Of a DNA stretch of 64,000 bases, positions 43,241 through 52,540 are shown one piece after another. The translations under genes were made by a program, and so were the position numbers. How positions within the stretch are numbered: position 1 is the stretch's first letter; the number at the start of each line of letters is the position of its first letter. The stretch comes from Psychrobacter sp. 28M-43 (GTDB lineage Bacteria > Pseudomonadota > Gammaproteobacteria > Pseudomonadales > Moraxellaceae). The DNA lies in contig NZ_CP061739.1 in the NCBI RefSeq assembly GCF_014770435.1, forward strand, positions 1,116,001 through 1,180,000. The letters are read 5' to 3'. A model generated the notes under the pieces. The model did not search any database. It saw nothing but the letters and a program-made list of their open reading frames with translations, and was not told the origin of the DNA.

Positions 43241-46051
43241 ATGAATTATTATAAGGATGCTGATAGCACCGAAACTCAGGAATGGCTGGCAGCCTTTGAG
43301 TCTGTGGTTAAACACGCAGACAAGGACCGTGCTCAGTTTCTCCTAAAAGCCTTATACAATATGGCGGTTCAAGAAGGTCTTCCGTTCAACAGACTAGACA
43401 CCGCTTATGTCAATAGTATCGCTGTTGAAGATGAGCCAATGTACCCAGGCGATCTAGGCATGGAGCGTAAGATACGTGCGCTAATTCGTTATAACGCACT
43501 TGCCATGGTCATGCGTGCCAATAAAAACGACGATGATCTAGGTGGTCACTTAGCGACATTCGCCTCTAGTGCAACACTTTATGAAACGGGTTTTAACCAT
43601 TTCTTCCGCGCCGCTAGCGATCACTTCGGTGGCGACATGATCTATTATCAAGGTCACTCAGCACCAGGTATCTATGCACGCTCTTATTTAGAAGGTCGTT
43701 TGACCGAAGATCAGCTTGATAACTTCCGCCGTGAAGTAGGCGGCAAAGGCCTATCAAGCTATCCGCATCCATATCTAATGCCTGATTATTGGCAGTTCCC
43801 AACGGTATCAATGGGACTTGGCCCAATCATGTCTATCTATCACGCCCATGTACATCGCTATATGGAAAATCGTGGATTGCTAGAAAAAGAAGGTCGTAAG
43901 ATTTGGACATTCTTGGGTGATGGTGAAACTGATGAGCCAGAAAGCTTAGGGGCAATTTCTCTCGCTGGTCGTGAGAAGTTGGACAACCTAATATGGGTAG
44001 TCAACTGTAACTTGCAGCGTCTTGATGGTCCAGTCCGTGGTAACGGCAAAATCATTCAAGAGCTAGAGTCAGTATTCCGCGGCGCAGGCTGGCGAGTTAT
44101 CAAAGTCATTTGGGGTGGCAACTGGGATTCATTACTTGGTAAAGATCATACGGGTGTCCTTAAACAACGTATGGAAGAAGTGGTGGATGGCGAGTATCAG
44201 CTATATGAAGCGCGTACGCCTGAATTTACCCGCAAAGAGTTCTTTGGTAAATATCCAGAGTTGGAAGAGATGGCAGATGCGTTGACTGACGAAGAAATTT
44301 CACGTCTGAACCGTGGTGGCCATGATCCAGTTAAAGTTTACGCTGCCTTTAGCGAAGCTATGAAAACTAAAGGCCAACCGACGGTTATTTTGGTTAAGAC
44401 CGTTAAAGGTTATGGCTTGTCTGCCCAAACGCAAGCAGTCAATAAATCGCATCAGGTGAAGAAGCTTGATCAAGAAGCGTTGATGTATTTCCGTGATCGT
44501 TTTGATTTGCCATTTACTGATGAGCAGTTAGAGACTCTACCGTTCTACCGCCCTGAAGAAGGTTCGGCGGAAATGAAGTATCTAAAAGGTCGTCGTGAGT
44601 CGTTAGGTGGGCATCTACCAAACCGCCGTAGTGGTCACATCCCATTGAATATCCCTGAATTATCAATGTTTGATCGGGTATTAAAAGGCAGCAATGGTAA
44701 AGAGCAGTCTACGACAATGGTATTTGTACGCTTACTATCTGCGATGCTCAAAAACAAAGACATTCAAGATCGCGTTGTACCAATTGTACCTGACGAAGCG
44801 CGTACTTTCGGTCTAGAAGGTATGTTCCGTCAATTGGGTATTTACTCGGCTGTTGGCCAAAAATATACACCAGAAGACAGTGAAGCGTTGATGGGCTATA
44901 AAGAAGCTATCGATGGACACATGTTAGAAGAAGGTATCAACGAAGCAGGCGCAATGAGTACTTGGATTGCATTGGCAACCAGTTATTCTGTGAACGCGCT
45001 ACCGATGATTCCGATGTATATCTATTACTCAATGTTTGGTTTCCAACGTGTGGGCGATTTGGCTTGGGCGGCAGGTGACTGTCAAGCACAAGGCTTCTTG
45101 TTAGGCGCAACCGCTGGTCGTACAACGCTTAATGGCGAAGGCTTACAGCATCAAGATGGTCATTCGCAGATTCTGTTCAATGTCGTGCCAAACTGTGTTA
45201 GCTATGATCCTTGCTTTGGTTATGAGCTAGCCGTTGTCATGCATGACGGTCTACGCCGTATGTATGGTGAAGGCGAGCGCGTTTACTATTACTTGACGTT
45301 GATGAATGAAAACTACGAGCAACCTGCTATGCCAGAAGGTGCCGAAGAAGGTATCAAACGTGGTATGTACTTGTTAGAGGACAATGGTTCAACACAAGTA
45401 CAGCTATTAGGTTCTGGTGTTATCTTACGCGAAGTACAAAAAGCATCACAGATACTAAAAGACGAGTTCAATATTACTTCTAACGTCTGGAGCGTAACCA
45501 GCTTTAATGAGCTGACTCGTGATGGTATGGTTTGTGACGATTACAACCGTCTACATCCAATGGATGAAGAGAAAGTGCCTTGGGTTACTGAGCAATTAGC
45601 ACCGCACGAAGGTATTGTAGTTGCAGCGACAGATTATATGCGTAACTACTCAGAGCAAATCCGTGCTTGGTTACCAGATAACCGTCCTTATACGACTCTG
45701 GGTACCGATGGTTATGGCCGTTCTGATACGCGCGAAAACCTACGTAGTTTCTTCAACGTTGATGCTGCGCATATCGTTGTGGCAACGCTTAAACGTCTAG
45801 CCGATGAAGGCGAAGTTGAGATGCGTTTGGTTAAAGACGCGATTTCAAGCTTAGGTATCGATGTGGATCATCCACCTGCATGGCAGCAGCAGTCTTACTA
45901 TGATCAGTCTCCAGATGCACCAGCACCAGGTAATGTAAATCCAAATCCTGTACCTGAGTTTATCGCTGAAGACGATGATGAAATCAGTAATGAAGGCCGT
46001 GCTGAAGATCAAGCAGATGCAAATGTACTTGATGATAAAGATGTCAAATAA
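43241..46051 (+). CDS. aceE: Pyruvate dehydrogenase E1 component, homodimeric type
   Basis: A 936-aa thiamine-diphosphate enzyme that decarboxylates pyruvate and acetylates lipoyl groups of E2. The TPP-binding motif is GDGETDEPES...NCN (about residues 225-257). Other AceE blocks include YYQGHSAPGIYARSYLEGRL (about 133), LVKTVKGYGLS and EGLQHQDGHSQI. E. coli AceE is 887 aa; the extra length is mostly an acidic, Pro/Asn-rich C-terminal tail (about the last 50 residues). The ATG at 43241 best matches the family's N-terminus; an in-frame ATG at 43214 also has an AGG-containing upstream region. aceF follows 28 bp later; no lpd follows, so E3 is encoded elsewhere. Confidence 0.95.
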   Translation: MNYYKDADSTETQEWLAAFESVVKHADKDRAQFLLKALYNMAVQEGLPFNRLDTAYVNSIAVEDEPMYPGDLGMERKIRALIRYNALAMVMRANKNDDDLGGHLATFASSATLYETGFNHFFRAASDHFGGDMIYYQGHSAPGIYARSYLEGRLTEDQLDNFRREVGGKGLSSYPHPYLMPDYWQFPTVSMGLGPIMSIYHAHVHRYMENRGLLEKEGRKIWTFLGDGETDEPESLGAISLAGREKLDNLIWVVNCNLQRLDGPVRGNGKIIQELESVFRGAGWRVIKVIWGGNWDSLLGKDHTGVLKQRMEEVVDGEYQLYEARTPEFTRKEFFGKYPELEEMADALTDEEISRLNRGGHDPVKVYAAFSEAMKTKGQPTVILVKTVKGYGLSAQTQAVNKSHQVKKLDQEALMYFRDRFDLPFTDEQLETLPFYRPEEGSAEMKYLKGRRESLGGHLPNRRSGHIPLNIPELSMFDRVLKGSNGKEQSTTMVFVRLLSAMLKNKDIQDRVVPIVPDEARTFGLEGMFRQLGIYSAVGQKYTPEDSEALMGYKEAIDGHMLEEGINEAGAMSTWIALATSYSVNALPMIPMYIYYSMFGFQRVGDLAWAAGDCQAQGFLLGATAGRTTLNGEGLQHQDGHSQILFNVVPNCVSYDPCFGYELAVVMHDGLRRMYGEGERVYYYLTLMNENYEQPAMPEGAEEGIKRGMYLLEDNGSTQVQLLGSGVILREVQKASQILKDEFNITSNVWSVTSFNELTRDGMVCDDYNRLHPMDEEKVPWVTEQLAPHEGIVVAATDYMRNYSEQIRAWLPDNRPYTTLGTDGYGRSDTRENLRSFFNVDAAHIVVATLKRLADEGEVEMRLVKDAISSLGIDVDHPPAWQQQSYYDQSPDAPAPGNVNPNPVPEFIAEDDDEISNEGRAEDQADANVLDDKDVK

Positions 46052-46079
46052 TAATAACCATAAGACGAGGAAATAAATC

Positions 46080-47777
46080 ATGGACATTAAAGCCCCCGAT
46101 TTAGGTGTGGATAGCGCCGAAGTCAGCGAGATTATGGTAGAAGTTGGTGATGTCATCGCAAAAGACGACAACATCTTATTATTAGAATCTGACAAAGCAT
46201 CGGTTGAAGTACCAAGCTCTGCTGCTGGTAAAGTGACTAAGATTAGTGTTGCTATCGGTGATCAAGTCAGCGAAGGTATGGTGCTGATTGAGCTTGAAAG
46301 CGCAGACGATAGCGCAGAAAGCAACGATGACATTGCTGCTGCTGAAGAGCAAGAAGCGAACAGCACAGACGATGTTAAACCAGAATCAAAACCTGAACCT
46401 GCTGCAACTGAGTCAACGCAATCAGAGTCTGCTGCCAAGCCAGCCGCTAATGCTGGTAAAGCAACTACTCATGCACTACCTGACTTAGGTGTTGACGAGG
46501 CACAAGTTTCTGAAATCATGGTGAGCGTTGGTGATACTGTTAGCGCTGAACAGTCGATTTTGCTAATTGAATCAGATAAAGCATCGGTTGAAGTACCAGC
46601 ACCAGTTGCCGGTAAGATTGAAAAAATCTTGGTCGAAGCAGGCGATATGGTTGCTAATGGTCAGGACTTTATCGTTATCATGGCAAGTGGTACAGATGAT
46701 GCTAGTGATAGTAAATCTGAAGCGCCTAAGCCACAAGAGCCAGCACCAGCTAAAACCACTGGTGAGCCAAAACAAGCTGCCAAACCGAACAATACTGATA
46801 CAGCTGCTAGCAAAACAGAGGGTAAGTTAACTGAAGCACAGGTCAATGAAAAATTGGTTGATGTGTACGCAGGTCCTGCTGTTCGCAAACTAGCCCGTCA
46901 GTTAGGTGTTGATATCACACAAGTGAATGGTTCAGCTCTAAACGATCGCATTCTAAAAGAAGACTTGTTTGCACATGTTAAAAACAGTCTAACCAAGCAG
47001 AAAGCGGCACCTGTGAGCAGTAATCCTGTTAGCTCAGGTCTACCGAAACTGCCTGACATGAGTAACGCTGAGATCTGGGGTGAGACGGAAACACAAGACC
47101 TCAGCCGCTTGCAGAAAGTCTCGATACCACAGCTCAACTACAATACTTTGCTACCGCAAGTAACGCAGTTCGATCTCTCTGATATCACTGAGACTGAAAA
47201 TCTACGTGGTGAGCTAAAAGGTGGTATGAAAGCTGAAGGTGTTGGCTTTACTATCTTGGCATTTGTGGTTAAAGCTACTGCTTACGCGTTGACTCAGCAC
47301 CCACGATTCAACAGTCATTTAAGCGATGACAATACTCAGGTTATATTGCGAAAAAGTGTCAATATGGGTATTGCCGTGGCAACAGATGATGGTCTTATCG
47401 TACCTGTTATCAAAAACGTACAAGATAAAGGCCTGAAGCAAATCGCAATTGAGATCGGCGAGCTTGCAGTAAAAGCTCGTGATAAGAAGCTCAGCACTAA
47501 AGATTTGCAAGGGGCAAGCTTTACCATATCGAGCCAAGGTAACTTGGGTGGTACCGCCTTTACGCCGTTAGTTAACTGGCCACAAGTTGGTATTTTAGGT
47601 GTCTCTGAAGCAAGTATGCAGCCACGTTGGGATGCGAAGACACAAAGCTTTGAGCCACGTTTGATGCTGCCACTGTCTTTGTCTTATGATCATCGTGTAA
47701 TTAATGGCGCAGACGCTGCTGTATTTACTCGTTATATCGCAACACTATTAGCAGACCCACGTCGTATCTTGATCTAA
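46080..47777 (+). CDS. aceF: Pyruvate dehydrogenase E2, dihydrolipoyl acetyltransferase
   Basis: A 565-aa E2 core protein. Two lipoyl domains: residues 1-75, with the lipoyl-Lys K39 in ESDKASVEV, and about 134-205, with a second ESDKASVEV. Each is followed by an Ala/Pro/Glu-rich flexible linker. The peripheral-subunit-binding domain is AGPAVRKLARQLGVDITQV (about 264-282). The catalytic domain (about 330-565) has the active-site SYDHRVINGADAAVF, where His and the following Asp/Asn region are the CoA-acetyltransferase residues. E2 proteins may carry one to three lipoyl domains; two is common. Ends at the terminator at 47792. Confidence 0.96.
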   Translation: MDIKAPDLGVDSAEVSEIMVEVGDVIAKDDNILLLESDKASVEVPSSAAGKVTKISVAIGDQVSEGMVLIELESADDSAESNDDIAAAEEQEANSTDDVKPESKPEPAATESTQSESAAKPAANAGKATTHALPDLGVDEAQVSEIMVSVGDTVSAEQSILLIESDKASVEVPAPVAGKIEKILVEAGDMVANGQDFIVIMASGTDDASDSKSEAPKPQEPAPAKTTGEPKQAAKPNNTDTAASKTEGKLTEAQVNEKLVDVYAGPAVRKLARQLGVDITQVNGSALNDRILKEDLFAHVKNSLTKQKAAPVSSNPVSSGLPKLPDMSNAEIWGETETQDLSRLQKVSIPQLNYNTLLPQVTQFDLSDITETENLRGELKGGMKAEGVGFTILAFVVKATAYALTQHPRFNSHLSDDNTQVILRKSVNMGIAVATDDGLIVPVIKNVQDKGLKQIAIEIGELAVKARDKKLSTKDLQGASFTISSQGNLGGTAFTPLVNWPQVGILGVSEASMQPRWDAKTQSFEPRLMLPLSLSYDHRVINGADAAVFTRYIATLLADPRRILI

Positions 47778-47791
47778 AACTAGCTAGCAAT

Positions 47792-47823
47792 AAAAAAAGA
47801 CTGCCCACGGATGGTCTTTTTTT
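47792..47823 (+). terminator. Terminator of aceE-aceF
   Basis: AAAAAAAGAC ... CC-cac-GG ... GTCTTTTTTT. The stem is interrupted, but a 7-bp outer stem with seven T on the plus strand directly follows aceF. Confidence 0.7.
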
Positions 47824-47921
47824 ATGGAGATTATTTGTTCTTATAGGTTATTAGCTGTTTTTATAAATAATTGCTTAGTAACTAGTGTAGACAGATGGTA
47901 ATAACCATAATTAATGAGCAC

Positions 47922-47950
47922 AAAAAAGCCAGCTATCACGCTGGCTTTTA
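47922..47950 (-). terminator. Terminator of ompW-type gene
   Basis: AAAAGCCAGC, loop TATCAC, GCTGGCTTTT, just past the OmpW-family stop codon on the minus strand; A tract to the left serves as its T run. Confidence 0.88.
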
Positions 47951-47973
47951 TTACGCATGGTATCTCTACTAAT

Positions 47974-48603
47974 TTAGAACTGTTTAACGAATGCTACACC
48001 GTATACCCAAGGGCTAATGTCGATCTCGCCAAGATTTACGTCATCTAGAGTAGCATCTGTTTTGATGTCCATATAACGGGCATCGATACGGAAAGCTTCG
48101 GTAGGAGCAAAAGGGATATCAAGACCAACATGACCAGCCACGCCAACGCTATCGTCAAGGTCCAAGTCACCACCAGTAGAAATTCTTTCTTTGAAAAATG
48201 TTGTATAGTTCACACCAACACCGATGAAAGGCTTGATGTTCATTGGCATGTTTTCATAGTCAAAGTGATACTGTACGGAAAGAGTGGGTGGTAAATGCTG
48301 GGTCTTACCTGTTAGAACCGTTGTACCATCAGCACTATTTAAATCAAAATCATGATGAAACGGAAGTGCAGCTAGTAATTCAACACCAACGTTGTTAGCG
48401 ATGAAATACTCACCACTGATAGTTGGACGTACATCGCCATCAACATCAACAGATAAACCGTTATCTAGAGTACCGTTATCGCTTTTAGGATCAACATAAT
48501 GTGCGCCAGCAGCAACAGACCAAGTACCAGCAGGGACTGCAAAAGCAGTTGTCATTGTAAGTGCAGCAGCAGTTGCTAAAACTAGGGATTGTAGTTTCAT
48601 CAT
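47974..48603 (-). CDS. ompW: OmpW-family outer membrane protein
   Basis: A 209-aa outer-membrane protein predicted as the 8-stranded OmpW barrel. The signal peptide (about 1-23, ending AFA) is followed by WSVAAGAHYVDPKSDNG; the family's NVGVELLAALPFHHDF (about residues 70-85), PPTLSVQYHFD (about 105) and the terminal aromatic-rich SPWVYGVAFVKQF, ending in Phe as Bam substrates do, are visible. OmpW members pass small hydrophobic molecules or are linked to stress and redox response. Two adjacent ATGs share one AAGGA site; I use the first. Confidence 0.9.
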   Translation of the reverse strand: MMKLQSLVLATAAALTMTTAFAVPAGTWSVAAGAHYVDPKSDNGTLDNGLSVDVDGDVRPTISGEYFIANNVGVELLAALPFHHDFDLNSADGTTVLTGKTQHLPPTLSVQYHFDYENMPMNIKPFIGVGVNYTTFFKERISTGGDLDLDDSVGVAGHVGLDIPFAPTEAFRIDARYMDIKTDATLDDVNLGEIDISPWVYGVAFVKQF

Positions 48604-48910
48604 TTCATTCCTTAACGTAATAAAAAATCATCAGCAGTTTTCTAATGAGGGATGGCATTAGCTACTGATACATAATGTCATGATTAAAGTTTAATCTGTA
48701 ACATTTAATCTCTATTATAATACGAAAATCATTATTGTTGGTAAGGTTTTGAGCATAAAGTAGCAATATTTCTGCAATAAATTACATTCACATGTAATTG
48801 AATTGTCTACAGTCTATAATTAAACACAACAAAAGCTGCTTTTTAAGTAAGTGTCATTGACTTGGGTCGGTATCTCTTATTTATGATTCAACAAGAGGTG
48901 CAACATATTA
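48604..48910. other. Divergent intergenic region, ompW/zinc-ribbon gene
   Basis: 307 AT-rich bases. Two dyads stand out: CTAATG/CATTAG (48642-48661) close to the ompW start, and an 8-bp dyad at 48780-48799. No ORF or RNA gene is evident. Confidence 0.5.
48780..48799. promoter_or_regulatory. Dyad symmetry, possible operator
   Basis: AATTACAT, spacer TCAC, ATGTAATT: perfect 8-bp arms in the divergent region between ompW and the 75-aa gene. It is AT-rich, so a regulator site is only a suggestion. Confidence 0.35.
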
Positions 48911-49138
48911 ATGCTTGGCTATTGCAGTAATTCCCCTCTACGCTGTACAAATGCGCGTACTATGAAAATATTGAATCAGGTAGACTCTTGTTGTCCTGAA
49001 TGTCACTTGTTTTTGATACCTGCGCAAGATATTAGCCAGCAGCTTCGTGCTGACGAACAGTTCTTAAGGTTCTCTATCCTACTAATTGTGTTTATACTGC
49101 TAGTATCGGTCTATATTTATTATCTGCATTTTGTATAG
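48911..49138 (+). CDS. Small zinc-ribbon membrane protein (75 aa)
   Basis: A 75-aa protein with CSNSPLRC (residues 5-12) and CCPEC (about 27-31), four well-placed cysteines that look like a zinc ribbon, followed by a polar stretch and one C-terminal hydrophobic helix (FSILLIVFILLVSVYIYYL, about 53-71). This is a tail-anchored layout with a cytoplasmic metal-binding head. The pattern C-S-N-x-P-x-x-C-x-N-A resembles N-terminal parts of some larger Moraxellaceae proteins as I recall. It lies upstream of the K+ channel gene on the same strand with a 176-bp gap. Function unknown. Confidence 0.65.
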   Translation: MLGYCSNSPLRCTNARTMKILNQVDSCCPECHLFLIPAQDISQQLRADEQFLRFSILLIVFILLVSVYIYYLHFV

Positions 49139-49314
49139 CCGATAGTCATGGATGATAATAGACAAGTCAGTACCAAATGAAGTGCTTCTGATAAAAGTCA
49201 CGGATAATTGCTGCAAATATCTCCTATGTTCTGTGATGAAAGTTTGGTTCTTATTGTTTGACCGTTGTTTTATTCTACTAATATCAAATCGGTATTTCAC
49301 CGCATAGGGCTGGC

Positions 49315-50298
49315 ATGTTATTCCAATCTATACGGCGCTTGCGTCATTTTGTTTATGATATTTTACAAAATGAAGAACATGACACGTTATTTAGCCGTTA
49401 CGTTGATTATTTTCTTATATTTTTGATCATGACTAACGTAGCTGCTGTGATAGCCGAGTCTGTCGATCAGTGGTATTACCCTTATCAAGATTACTTCACC
49501 TTATTCGAAAACTTCTCTATCGTTGTCTTTTCTATTGAGTACTTACTGCGTCTGTGGAGTGTGGCTGAAGCCAAGCCCGATAATACAACGTGGAAACAGC
49601 GATGGGATTGGCTTAGAAGCCCATCTGCATTGATAGATTTAGTAGCCATCGTGCCCGCCTTTTTAAATTTCTTCGTCAACATTGATTTGCGTTTCTTGCG
49701 TATTCTACGTTTATTTCGAATCTTAAAATTGACGCGTTATTTTGCTTCAATGCGTATCTTGCTAGTCGTGATTAGCAAGGAGCGAGGTTCGTTTCAAGCC
49801 GTTATCTTTATTCTTATTATTATGATTGTGACCGCCTCTAGCGGTATATATCTGGTAGAGAATCACGCACAGCCAGATGAGTTTGAGTCCATACCTAAAG
49901 CGATGTGGTGGGCTGTGGTAACACTGACAACCGTAGGCTATGGAGATGTCACGCCAATTACTAATGCGGGCAAAATATTGGGTGCGGTCATTACGATATT
50001 GGGTGTGGGTCTCGCTGCACTGCCAGCTGGTATTCTAGCGACAGGACTAGCAAATGAGTTGGCTCAGCGCCGCGAGGAGCTTGAACAGCATTTTCGTGAG
50101 CAGCTCATTGATAGCGATTTTGATCTGGTACAGAATCAGATGATGATTGATAAAATTCGTCGAGAGCTGGGTTTAGATAAAGAGCAGGCACAAAATATCG
50201 TCTTACAGGTACTTCGAGAGCAAGAGCTCGAACGGCGTGAAAAAGAAGTTGAAACGCGCCAAAAGAACTTCTGTCCGCATTGCGGTGAAGTTTTATAG
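49315..50298 (+). CDS. Voltage-gated-type ion (K+) channel
   Basis: A 327-aa six-helix channel. The S4-like arginine ladder is LRFLRILRLFRILKLTRY (about residues 124-141) and the pore has a complete K+ selectivity filter in TTVGYGDVTP (about 205-214). S5/S6 flank it (VIFILIIMIVTASSGIYLV and GAVITILGVGLAALPAGI). The cytoplasmic C-terminus (about 245-320) is highly charged and probably a coiled coil, ending in NFCPHCGEVL, a CxxC knuckle. The overall plan is like KvLm/Kch-type bacterial Kv channels. Its promoter is not evident; the bidirectional terminator at 50366 ends it. Confidence 0.9.
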   Translation: MLFQSIRRLRHFVYDILQNEEHDTLFSRYVDYFLIFLIMTNVAAVIAESVDQWYYPYQDYFTLFENFSIVVFSIEYLLRLWSVAEAKPDNTTWKQRWDWLRSPSALIDLVAIVPAFLNFFVNIDLRFLRILRLFRILKLTRYFASMRILLVVISKERGSFQAVIFILIIMIVTASSGIYLVENHAQPDEFESIPKAMWWAVVTLTTVGYGDVTPITNAGKILGAVITILGVGLAALPAGILATGLANELAQRREELEQHFREQLIDSDFDLVQNQMMIDKIRRELGLDKEQAQNIVLQVLREQELERREKEVETRQKNFCPHCGEVL

Positions 50299-50365
50299 GC
50301 AAGTATGAAATGGTTTATAACAGATAGGTTTTTAGCAATTAATCGTAGTTAATATTTTGACTATA

Positions 50366-50404
50366 AAAAGAGGTCTTGTGTTTACATAGCACAAGACCTC
50401 TTTT
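50366..50404. terminator. Bidirectional intrinsic terminator
   Basis: AAAAGAGGTCTTGTG, loop of nine, CACAAGACCTCTTTT: a 15-bp inverted repeat between the convergent K+ channel and TerD-family genes. Confidence 0.92.
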
Positions 50405-50425
50405 ATATGCGATTACTAATTGCTC

Positions 50426-51073
50426 TTATATTCCCTGAGGGATAGGCAATGCACGTGCTAACTCATGAGCCACTTCTTGTGCTGCATTTGCTAGACCCTC
50501 TGCAGTGAGTGGTAAGTTTTGCAACGTTAAATGCCAGTCGTCAACAGATCGACGCAAATGCGCTACCCATAGCGTGGTGCAGTCGCGTGGGAGCTGCTTA
50601 AGGTTGACTTCAAAACAACGGTTTCCTTCATCGTCACTCAGATGAATTTCGCCTTTCTTGACTCTAGAAAACGAATGACCATGGTATGAGTTGGCAATTA
50701 AACCAATATGATTAATATGAGCGGGTATTTTCTCAAGCTCCAATCTGATTTGCTCTTGATCAAGGGGGGCCAGATACATGGCTTGTTCACCGCGATCCTT
50801 ACCATTTAAGCTGTCACCTTGATGCTTGACCGATTCAGCTTTATCTCGTAATTGCTTAAACCAAACGATGTCACTGATGACGCAATTGTCATCGTACAAC
50901 ACACAAGCCAGATCAATATCCATCGCGCTTTGATTTTTCTTAAAGCGCTTAAACATGCCTTTTGGTTCAATTTTGGTAAATTCATAATTGAGCGCAAAGA
51001 ACAAAGTCCCTGCGTCTAGTCCAAGTCCTCGTAAACTATCTGACAACAGTGGTGATGGGGCAGTGGTCGACAT
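50426..51073 (-). CDS. TerD-family stress/tellurium-resistance-like protein
   Basis: A 215-aa TerD-domain protein. The beta-sandwich signature with its calcium-binding acidic loop is seen as AMDIDLACVLYDDNCVISDIVWF (about residues 48-70, given here in fragments: DIDLACVLYD then DIVWF) and ISNYHGHSF-like positions near 128. An extra region of about 20 residues (GMFKRFKKNQS) precedes it. TerD proteins bind calcium and are linked to general envelope stress; tellurite resistance is only one use. No other ter genes are near. It stands alone with AAGGA before the ATG. Confidence 0.85.
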   Translation of the reverse strand: MSTTAPSPLLSDSLRGLGLDAGTLFFALNYEFTKIEPKGMFKRFKKNQSAMDIDLACVLYDDNCVISDIVWFKQLRDKAESVKHQGDSLNGKDRGEQAMYLAPLDQEQIRLELEKIPAHINHIGLIANSYHGHSFSRVKKGEIHLSDDEGNRCFEVNLKQLPRDCTTLWVAHLRRSVDDWHLTLQNLPLTAEGLANAAQEVAHELARALPIPQGI

Positions 51074-51170
51074 AACTTTCCTTTTTTATTCTTAGTTTCT
51101 AACCGTTATCTAGATTTGATGTTTGCTTACTTAAGGCGTGCGGATGTTAGCCTATCTCAGGTCAGTGATG

Positions 51171-52313
51171 TCACTCACTGATTGCTGTCGAAGACTTATC
51201 TAATACCGCTTGATAAAGTAGTTCAGGCTTAGCATCTAATAACCCACTACCAAACCCACGTAGCCACCAGACCAGCTGTGAGGTCAAGTTAACAGTGGCT
51301 TTGATAGTAAGGGTGTTATCCTCATTTAGCGTCACGGTTTGATCGTCATTAAGCTTACTTTCGGTCAGACTCTTACCAGCCTGCCTGGTAAACCTAAGCT
51401 CAACAGCGGTATTCTTGCCACGCTCGTCCAATTCGCCAAACAGTGGGTGACTAAAGCCCATGCTGCCTTCATCTAAGTACATATCGAGTTGAAAGTTCTC
51501 TGGTGTTTTTGCAGCGGTTTCGAGAATCTCAACACTATCAAAACGATGTAAAGCAAAGGTGCGAATGGTGGCTTCTGGATCGTCAGTACGAGTTGCCAGC
51601 AGATAGATAATCACACCGCGCTGGATAATTGCGATTGGATTTAGGATATATTCGCTGGCTTGTAATTTGTTGCTACGAGTATAACAAGCATGAATTTGCA
51701 GCTGATAAAATAGCGCGTGGTAAATATTGTCTTTACTGTCCAAATCTATATCTGGTGCAATAAGCGGCTGTGTGGCAGGCTCGATACGCACTCTGTCTAT
51801 CCAAGAGTGGGTCACTTTGCTGTTTTTGAGCTGTCGCCGTGCTAAGTCAAACCAAGGAAATAATTCATCTAAGATAACAGGTGGCAGTAACTGGGTCAGA
51901 TTGGCCTCGACCATATTAAAAGCAACCGCTTGTGATAAGTTCATATGCGGCAAACTTTGTAATGGGGCGTCTTCTTTCCAGCGCCATCCTTGAGGATTGG
52001 CATTGTTTTTTTCGATAGGGAAGCGTTTTGCAAGGGCATTCAAATCGCGTTGGACAGTACGTAGGCTGATATCGAAGCCTGCCATCATCAGCTGCTCATA
52101 GATATGTGTGGTGCCTACCCAGCGATTGCGCTGCAGCTGTGATAGTACTTGCCATTGCCGAGCAGTCGTTGCCGCACCATGTCGATTGTCACTAATATTG
52201 GCGGCATTGGCCTCTTTTGAGGTACCAGTGTCTACAGCTGCAAGCGCACCTGTCTGCTTACTAGGATTGGACTGAGCTTGGATGTTATCAGCATCAGTAG
52301 GATGTACAGTCAT
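51171..52313 (-). CDS. WYL-domain transcriptional regulator
   Basis: A 380-aa regulator of the YafY/DeoR-like WYL group. After a low-complexity N-terminal extension (about 45 residues, rich in Ala, Asn, Thr) comes a winged helix (WQVLSQLQRNRWVGTTHIYE, then DISLRTVQRDLNALAKRF, about residues 54-94). The WYL region follows (about 215-270, with ILNPIAIIQRGVIIYLLATR), then a WCX-like C-terminal domain. WYL proteins sense nucleic acids or nucleotides and often control DNA-damage or phage-defence genes. The next gene on the same strand upstream is the Lon-like protease; there is no defence cassette beside it. Confidence 0.85.
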   Translation of the reverse strand: MTVHPTDADNIQAQSNPSKQTGALAAVDTGTSKEANAANISDNRHGAATTARQWQVLSQLQRNRWVGTTHIYEQLMMAGFDISLRTVQRDLNALAKRFPIEKNNANPQGWRWKEDAPLQSLPHMNLSQAVAFNMVEANLTQLLPPVILDELFPWFDLARRQLKNSKVTHSWIDRVRIEPATQPLIAPDIDLDSKDNIYHALFYQLQIHACYTRSNKLQASEYILNPIAIIQRGVIIYLLATRTDDPEATIRTFALHRFDSVEILETAAKTPENFQLDMYLDEGSMGFSHPLFGELDERGKNTAVELRFTRQAGKSLTESKLNDDQTVTLNEDNTLTIKATVNLTSQLVWWLRGFGSGLLDAKPELLYQAVLDKSSTAISE

Positions 52314-52540
52314 TAAGAGATACCCTTTATGAAGTTACAAGTCGGTTTCTGGCACGATATTGCTCGATCAGGAACCGTTAATCATCGCAGAAAAGCAGCG
52401 TAGCGTCTAGCGACGTTCATGCATGCGTATGTTTATTTGATGGTTGCTATTCGATGGTTGCTGCTCGATCTAGCTATAGATATAACTATAAATTTAGTCG
52501 AACAGCAATGTGCGTACGTATCGGTAGTACCGTTCAAATT

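Noticed and set aside
46661..46888. Antisense ORFs over the aceF linker
   Set aside because: The Ala/Pro/Glu-rich linker repeats produce long open frames on other strands; no start-site support.
50426..51073. TerD gene as part of a ter tellurite-resistance operon
   Set aside because: No terA, terB, terC, terE or terZ-like gene is nearby; a lone TerD-domain gene is common.
52439..52470. Short direct repeat CGATGGTTGCT upstream of the WYL gene
   Set aside because: An imperfect double copy only; no sign of a larger array or of regulation.
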